A DNA stretch of 64,000 nt from Mrakia gelida (lineage: Eukaryota; Basidiomycota; Tremellomycetes; Cystofilobasidiales; Mrakiaceae): assembly GCA_024345305.1 (NCBI GenBank), contig BRON01000008.1, positions 1,178,001-1,242,000 of the forward strand, read 5' to 3'. The notes beneath the pieces are model-generated. The model had not been told where the DNA came from, did no database searches, and was given only the letters and a program-made list of their open reading frames with translations. Below, in pieces: positions 58,012 to 64,000 of the stretch. Made by a program: the position numbers and the translations under genes. How positions within the stretch are numbered: position 1 is the stretch's first letter; every line of letters begins with the position of its first letter.

Positions 58012-58308
58012 TTCTCTGTCTTTCTCTGTCGTTTTGGAGGAGGTGGTGGTGGTCGGGAGACAAGAAGGAAGGAAGGACGAGCGAACGCCGTTCTTGCTTT
58101 CGAAGCGACGGCTCCGGTTTCACAAGCCTTCGTTTCGAACACTCAGGCAAAGCCGTCTCGTCCGTCCAGTCCACGTTTCGAGCCCTCCTATTTCCGGTGC
58201 CGAAGAGACAGGTCAACAAATACTGAGTAAGCGTTTTCGCATAAAGATTCAGGCAGGCCGAACGAACGAAACGAACGAAAAAGAACCGAACGACGCGTCG
58301 ACTTTGAC

Positions 58309-61238
58309 TCAAACCATCCCCGCCTCCTCCTCCTCCTCTTCCTCCTCAGGCAACCTAAACAGCGTCTTCAAACAGCAATCCTCCCTCCTCTTGGTCTCCT
58401 TCAACAGTCCCAAGAAGTCCAGCTCGTGGAACGCTCGCATGAACCGAGCTTGAGCTTCTTCTCGTCCTCCCACCAGCACCCCTCCTCCCTCCTCTTCTCG
58501 TCGCGCCTTCTTCTTCCCCTTCCCACCCTTCCCACTCCCCTCGTTCGAGTCCGAGTTGTTCTCCGCCTCCAGCACAGACGCGAAACTCTCGAACCAATCG
58601 TACAGATTGATGAGTTTCCCTGACTCGAGGTATCGGAGGAAGAGGATGGTTGTGTCGGGGAGGTTGGATGGGTCGGCTGGGAGGGAGGAGGAAGGGTTGG
58701 ATGGGTTGGGAGCGCAGCAGGGGCAGCCTAGGTAGGTGTGCGGGGAGAGGAGGGCGGTTTGGATGGCTTCGAGGGGGGAGGGGTGGAAGACCTGGGGAGG
58801 GAGGAGGTGGAGGTGGTGGCGGTGGTGAAGGAAGAGAGAGGGAGGGCAGGTGAGGGTGAGTTTGGGTTTGGATTGAGGGAAGCAGGAGAGGGATGGGTAC
58901 GAACTCCAATGAGGTCGTCGAGATGATGGAAGTAGAAGATCTCATGGAAGAGGATCTTTTCAGGGGTGATGAATTTGGCGCTGGAGAGGGAACGAACAAA
59001 ACAAAAAGGCGTCAGGTCAGTTTCGAACGCGTCTCTCGCTCGCTCTCTTCGCGTCCAACCAGTTCTCCCCCTTCTCTCCCCGCCCACCTCAAAAGACGTC
59101 TCACTCACGTAAAAATTCTCTCCAACCCCTTCGCAACCATCTTCGCTCCTCCCTCGTCCGAAAGCGCCGCCTCAGCAAGCGTGTTCGCCAACGCGTCCAC
59201 CTCCTCATCCTCCCCTTCGAACTTCTCCAGAACCGATCCTAGTTGTTCAGCGAGGTCGAGAGCTTCGGAGTCGGGGAGTTTGCTGAACAAGAACAAAAAA
59301 ATCGAACGAAAGGGAAAGTCAGCTCTCTCGGTTCGAACGAAACGAAAAACGAAAACCGAACACGAGTGTTGTCGTTTCGTCGCACAACTCACCTCCCAAG
59401 CTTAACCCCCCACCTCCACCCAGTCTCCTCATTCCCCAACCTCCCCACGCCCCTCTCGCCTCTCAAACAATCCCTCATCAATCTTCCCTTCCACCCCCCA
59501 CCTCCCTCTCCTCCCTTCCCCCCTCCCCCTCCTCCTTCGCGTTCCCTCCGCTCGTTCAAGAAGACCTTCAAGCACTTGAGGAGGTGATAACCCACTCCCA
59601 AGCCCTTCCAGTACCGCCGCACTTCCGTTCTTGCGGCGGAAGTGAGAGAAGCGATTTGGGAGGGGGGTGGAATTGCCGAGGAAGAGGAGGGAGGGGAGAG
59701 GGAGTGAAGGAGAGCAGGGTTGCGAGGGTGGTGGGTTACGGAGGGGAGGGAGAGGAGGGATTTGTGCATTGAGGGAGTGGGTAGAGGGGTTGGGGAGGAG
59801 GAGGTGGAGAAGAGGGAGAGGGGGGAGAGGAGGAGGGTTTTGAGATGGATGTACTGTGGACGAGGAACGAGGCGACGAAGGAACGAAACGACGCGTCAGA
59901 AACACGCTCCGTCTTTCGTCTCCAAGCCCGCAAAAAAAAGGAAAGGTTCGCTTTGCTCACCTGTATCTGCGAAACCAACCCCTCTAAACTCCCCTCAACC
60001 CTCTCGAACCCAACCCTCAACTCCTCCAGCGTGTCCCCATCCACTCCCACGAACACCTCTTCTTCTCCCTCCCCTTCGTTTCGTTCCTCCCTCCCTCTGA
60101 GAGGGAACCAAACCCCCTCCACCACAGCCTCCCACACCTCGTTCCCCTTCGGTAAGTCAAACCTCCTCGTATCGCAGCCCTCCATGCCCCCTCCCGCTCC
60201 TACAGACGCGGCGGTGGTGAGGATGAGGACGAAACGAGGCGCGGGTGCGGCTGGGTTGGAGGAGGAGGTGTAGCGGTTAAGGACGTGGATGAGTTGGGGG
60301 AGTAAAGGGGTGGGGAGGAGATGGGTTTGATGCAGGGCTAGAAGGAGGATTGGGGAGGGTTGAGAGGGAAGGGGGAGGTGGGAGAGGAGGGTTGGGAGGG
60401 TGGGGGGGTTCTGGCGTCGGCGCGATGGAGGAAGGCGAGTTAGCTCGTTTGAACGCTGCGATACGAGGTAGAGGAAAGGAAGAGAACGTACGATGTTGAA
60501 GTCCACCTCTTCGTCGTTTCCCTCCAACAATCCCATGACGATCGATCTGACGAGGGAATCGAGGTTCGAGTTGGGTCGACAATCCACTACCACCTTTCGG
60601 TACTCTCTCCTTCCCTCCTCCTCACCCAGTTGTTTGAACAGCGAGCTGAGCAGGCTTGAGGCCGTGGACATTGATGAGCCTGAGACGGAGGCAGATTTGA
60701 GTCCGAGTTCGAGGGTCAGCTTGCGAACGAACGACGAGCTCACGAAACGCGCGAAGGGAAGGAGGAGCTCGCTCGTTCCGACTGACCTGACACCACCGCC
60801 GTTGGAATAGCAGGGAACGGACTCGGAAACGCATCTTCTGGATGGGAAGATCGAACGAAAGAGAGTACCGAGTGCAGAGTTTTCGAGTTGAGCGTCTCCA
60901 ACGCGCTCTGTCCAACGCGACCCAAAAAGAAAAGCAAAAGAAGGTGAGCTCGTCGTTCGTTCCCTTCCCTTCTCGCCCTCCCTTCCCCCTCGTCTTTTAC
61001 GCTCTCCCACGCGCCTGCTTTCTCCAGCTTCGCACCAAAGGGGTGGGGGGCGGGGGCTCACAGATATTCGCTTTTCTACAACGCTCCAACTCCTCTCGTA
61101 CCCTTCCTTCTTCAGCTGGTCCAGCTCCCTCGTCCGTTCCTCCTCCTCTTGCGCTCCGTTGGTGTTGGAAGAGGAGGAGCGTTTCCGTTTCCGAGAGGAG
61201 ATGAAGAACGTTCCTTGGGTGCGGGAGTTGAGATCCAT
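58309..61238 (-). CDS. ORC3: Origin recognition complex subunit 3 (ORC3)
   Basis: A multi-exon gene from ATG at 61236-61238. The N-terminus has KRKRSSSSN and ALETLNSKTLHSVLSF; then AIPTAVVSG and a degenerate AAA-like region (EYRKVVVDCRPNSNLDSLVR). Strong family motifs are at the end: TPEKILFHEIFYFHHLDDL, PHTYLGCPCC, LPDTTILFLRYLESGKLINLYDWFESF and FMRAFHELDFLGLLKETKR. ORC3 is part of the six-subunit complex that binds replication origins and loads MCM. The middle has basidiomycete-style Ser/Pro and poly-Gly/Glu insertions. The C-terminus ends in an acidic poly-Glu run. Confidence 0.82.
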
Positions 61239-61436
61239 CGCGGCGTGAAACTCGAACTTGGATTGGGGGTGGTGGGGTTGGGGAGAAGGAAGGGAAGGGA
61301 AGCGATGAGCTCGTTTTCGGAGCTCAAACTCGGACGCGTCTCAGCTCTCGAGGAGAAAGAGGAATGAGAGAAAACAAGCATAAAACCTTTTCTTCTTCAT
61401 CGTCTCCGTCTTGAAATCAACTACGAAAGCGAAAGC

Positions 61437-64000
61437 CTACTCCTTCTCCCCCACCTCCTCCAGAACCTCCTGCTCCTGCTCCTTCTCAACCTCAGCCTCG
61501 TCTCCTTGCCCATCATCCTCACTCGCATCGTCTTCGTCCTCCTCGTCGTCGGTAACAACAACCACCTCCTTCTTCCTCAGTGCTCCCCAGCTTGGTGCCC
61601 AATCGTCCACGATGGTCGCTCCTGAGCTTCGAGCCTCCGAGGGTGCGGTTGTGGGAGGGTTGACGGAGGGGGAGTCGTGGTGGTTGGAGTTGTTGGCAGG
61701 TCGAGGATGTCCGATGGTCCCAGCAGCAGCGAGGTGAAGGTCTTCCTCGGAGGTTTGCTTTCGGGAGAAGGAGGAGGCGAGGTTGAAGAACCTGCGAAAA
61801 AAAGAACGAGGACGAAACGGGTCAGCGATTCGAAAGAACGAGCGAAAGCTGAGTCGAGTTAAGTCTTCGCGACACTCACCTGAACGACTTCCTCCTCGAC
61901 ACACTCTGATCGGCCTGTACGATCGGTCTCTCCGGCACATCCCACGCCGCCGCCGCTCTCCTATCCCCCACCAAGTTCGTCGCACTCGTCTGAGGCGTCG
62001 CGAACGGACTACTCGCCGACGCGACCAACCTCCCACTTCCAACCACTCCTCCTCCTCTCCCAACGTTCGTTCCCGACCCTCCTCCTCCTCCATTGGCGTA
62101 CCCGTAAGGCGAAGCGTGCTGGTAGGTGGGCGAAGCTCCTGGTCCTGCTCCTGCGTTCCCTTCTCCTCGATCAGCAGCTGATCCACCCATGAACCCGTCG
62201 ATGGACTTGGACGATCCGTTCTGCCTGAGAGCTCGAGTGAGCGCTTCCCTCTCTGCGGCGGAGGGCGCGAACGCTCGAAGGGAGGAGAAGAACCGGGAGG
62301 TGTTGGAGGCGCCTCCTGAGGAGGCGGTGGGGTGGTTGTGGTTGGAGGAGGAAGGGAAGTCGTCGCCGTGGGGTCGAGCGAGGAGGGATTCCTGGGAGAG
62401 TCGAGGAGGAGCGGAGGGGACGAAGGGAGCTGAGGAGACGGAGAGGTCCGAAGGGGGTCGAGGTCCGCCAAAGAGGGAGGTAGTTCCTGTTGCGGAGGAG
62501 GAAGAGTTGCCTCGAAGGGCCGAGAAACCTTTGAAGGAGAAGGCTTTGGCGTCGGGGTTGAGCTTGGGGTCGAGGAGGGAGGAGGCGGAGGCGGACGCGT
62601 CCGTGGGAGGAGGGGGAGGGAGGGCTGAAGGGTTCGGGGAAGGAGAGACGTGGGCGTGGACTTTGTTGGAGGAGAACCATCGCTTGGGAGTGAACTTGGA
62701 AGCGGGTTTGGCCTCGACTTCGACGGCGGGAGCGAGGGTGGTGGTCGTCGTCGCCGTCGCGTGTTCGATCTCGGGTGAGACGTGATCGTCGTCCTCGTCC
62801 TCCGGTTCTCGTTCCGCAACCTCCTCCATCGTTCGAATCCCACTGGGAAGCGAAGGGACTGCTGGGACGGATGCTGGGAAAGTCGGCTCGATGGCGAAAG
62901 GTCGCTGTCGGAGGAAGGGATCGTCCGAAGTCGATGATTGATGACCGTGGGAAGAAGTGGGACGAGTTGACGAAGTCGTTGGGGACGAACGATCCACGAA
63001 GTCGAGGAGGTTGGTGCTGTTGGCGAACGTGAGGGAGTCGATTCCAGGAGGAGGGTAGGAGAAGTTCTCGTCGGCGTAGGGATCCAGGAGGAGGGATCTA
63101 GGATCGTCCGAGAAGACCGACCTCGGGGAGGAAGGGAGGTAGGTGTCGGAGGGAGTTCGTTGAGGCATGTCGAAGAGCTGATCATCTCCTTCGTCGAGGT
63201 TCTCGTCGGCTGGGAAGAAGATGTCCGCGTCCGTAAGACTGAGTCTCCTCGATCCTGGTTGTTCGGTTTCGGTGTCGATGTCGAGGAGGAAGGACTCGTC
63301 CGAGTCGAGGCTGGCTCTGTTGAAAGCCGCCGTGAAGGGACTCGAAGGATCCGCAAATCCATCCGGCGAGAGAAGACCTTCGGCGCTGAGGGATTGGAAG
63401 AGACCTCGAGGGAGGAGGTTGGTGAAGGAAGCTGACATCGGCCCCGGGGAGCCTGGATCCTCCTCGGTCGAGTAGTCGTCGGTGTGGATGGAGGGAGGGA
63501 TGGGTCGAGAGTAGTTCGAGTAGGAGTGTCCGTTCGACGAAGCGAGATCCTGCTGGTGGTCGTAGTCGTATCGCCTCGACTGGCTGGGGACTCCTGGGCC
63601 GAAATCCTCGAATCCAAACACGTCGTTGGCGGAGAAGGAGAAGGGGAGCTGAGCTGGGAGTCCTGGTCCGAAATCCGACGAGGACGCGACGGGTTCCGTG
63701 AGTTGACGACGACGGTGGAGGAGACTGAGAGGGAGTTGCTGGATAGGAAGATCGAAGAGGGAGGTAGGGTGGGAGGTCGAAGAGGGAGGAGGAGGATGAG
63801 GGTTGCTCGACGAGTGTTGACCGTAATAATCGTTCTCGACGGATCTCGGTTGAGGAGCTCCAAACGGAGCGAACGACGACTGCTGTTGTCGAACCTCAGC
63901 CTCGAAGGCTGCCAACGCTTCCTCCTTCGCGACTTCCAGCGATGCCTCCTCGTCCCTAGCCTTCAAGTCCAGCTCCTTCACCTCGACTCCCAAAGTTCCC
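61437..64000 (-). CDS. Large, mostly disordered protein, 5' end outside the window
   Basis: The frame is open from the right edge to 61876 and continues after an intron (acceptor near 61792) to a stop at 61437-61439, giving more than 830 residues here. The visible start (VEVKELDLKARDEEASLEVAKEEALAAF) is a coiled coil that clearly began earlier. It is followed by a long Ser/Pro/Asp-rich stretch with SFSANDVFGFEDFGPG, SRRLSLTDADIFFPADE, FTPKRWFSSNK and REALTRALRQNGSSKSIDGF. The end is acidic (DDEEDEDDASEDDGQ, EKEQEQEVLEEVGEKE). No catalytic domain is seen. The apparent 808-codon open frame at 61437-63863 in the same strand is the wrong frame for most of its length. Function unknown. Confidence 0.6.

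Noticed and set aside
61437..63863. An 808-codon open frame on the minus strand
   Set aside because: Only its end (after 61792) is the real frame. Before that the overlapping frame (to 64000) has conserved-looking acidic and coiled-coil content, and a good intron links the two.
1..64000. Transposons, CRISPR arrays, rRNA or tRNA genes
   Set aside because: I found no transposase or reverse transcriptase motif, no spaced direct-repeat array, and no rRNA or complete tRNA cloverleaf on either strand by eye.

Overview
The window is nuclear DNA of a fungus, most likely a basidiomycete yeast of the Pucciniomycotina (Rhodotorula/Sporobolomyces-like). Nearly every gene is cut by several short introns (mostly 60-120 bp) with GTGAGT/GTAAGT-like donors, a CTGAC/CTAAC branch point and a C/TAG acceptor. 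The DNA is GC-rich and gene-dense, and the coding set is eukaryotic and fungal (RanGAP, TBCC, VTC1, Sec2, ORC3, REI1, ESF2, Zn2Cys6 factor). The lineage is inferred from architecture and codon style, not from a marker gene. All gene models were spliced by eye, so exon ends can be off by a few bases.

Layout. 0-11 kb: 5' end of RanGAP (-), tubulin cofactor C, type-2 asparaginase, a pterin-carbinolamine-dehydratase-like protein, a secreted GPI-type LRR protein, VTC1 and two small unknowns (all +). 11-23 kb: copy A (-) and copy B (+) of an unusual nuclear protein family (Rap1-like BRCT + Myb-like repeats + GATA-like finger + C-terminal Cys module), with a Sec2-type Rab GEF between them. 23-31 kb: membrane-anchored DUF4097-like protein, ARG1 and ESF2 (all -), then a 2.5 kb gene-poor stretch. 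31-38 kb: a Zn2Cys6/AT-hook factor (+) and copy C of the BRCT/Myb family (-), which carries a nonsense codon and a 1-nt frameshift. 38-46 kb: unknown protein, phosphopantothenoylcysteine decarboxylase (-), REI1 (+) followed by a 254-bp duplicated fragment of itself, and an alpha/beta hydrolase. 46-58 kb: a His-rich methyltransferase, an intact LaeA-like methyltransferase (+), MetRS (+), and a second LaeA-like methyltransferase that survives as two pieces (53.7-54.2 kb and 56.5-58.0 kb) around an unrelated unknown gene (-). 58-64 kb: ORC3 (-) and a large disordered protein (-) running off the right edge.

Most genes are unrelated housekeeping genes. What stands out is the three-member BRCT/Myb/zinc-finger family within 26 kb. 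Only copy B reads through intact. Copy A has an in-frame TGA in its second finger, and copy C looks like a pseudogene. Every Myb repeat in all three copies is split by a phase-0 intron at the same place (just before His-Pro), so the family seems to have grown by exon-pair duplication. The REI1 fragment and the split methyltransferase are further signs of local duplication and rearrangement.
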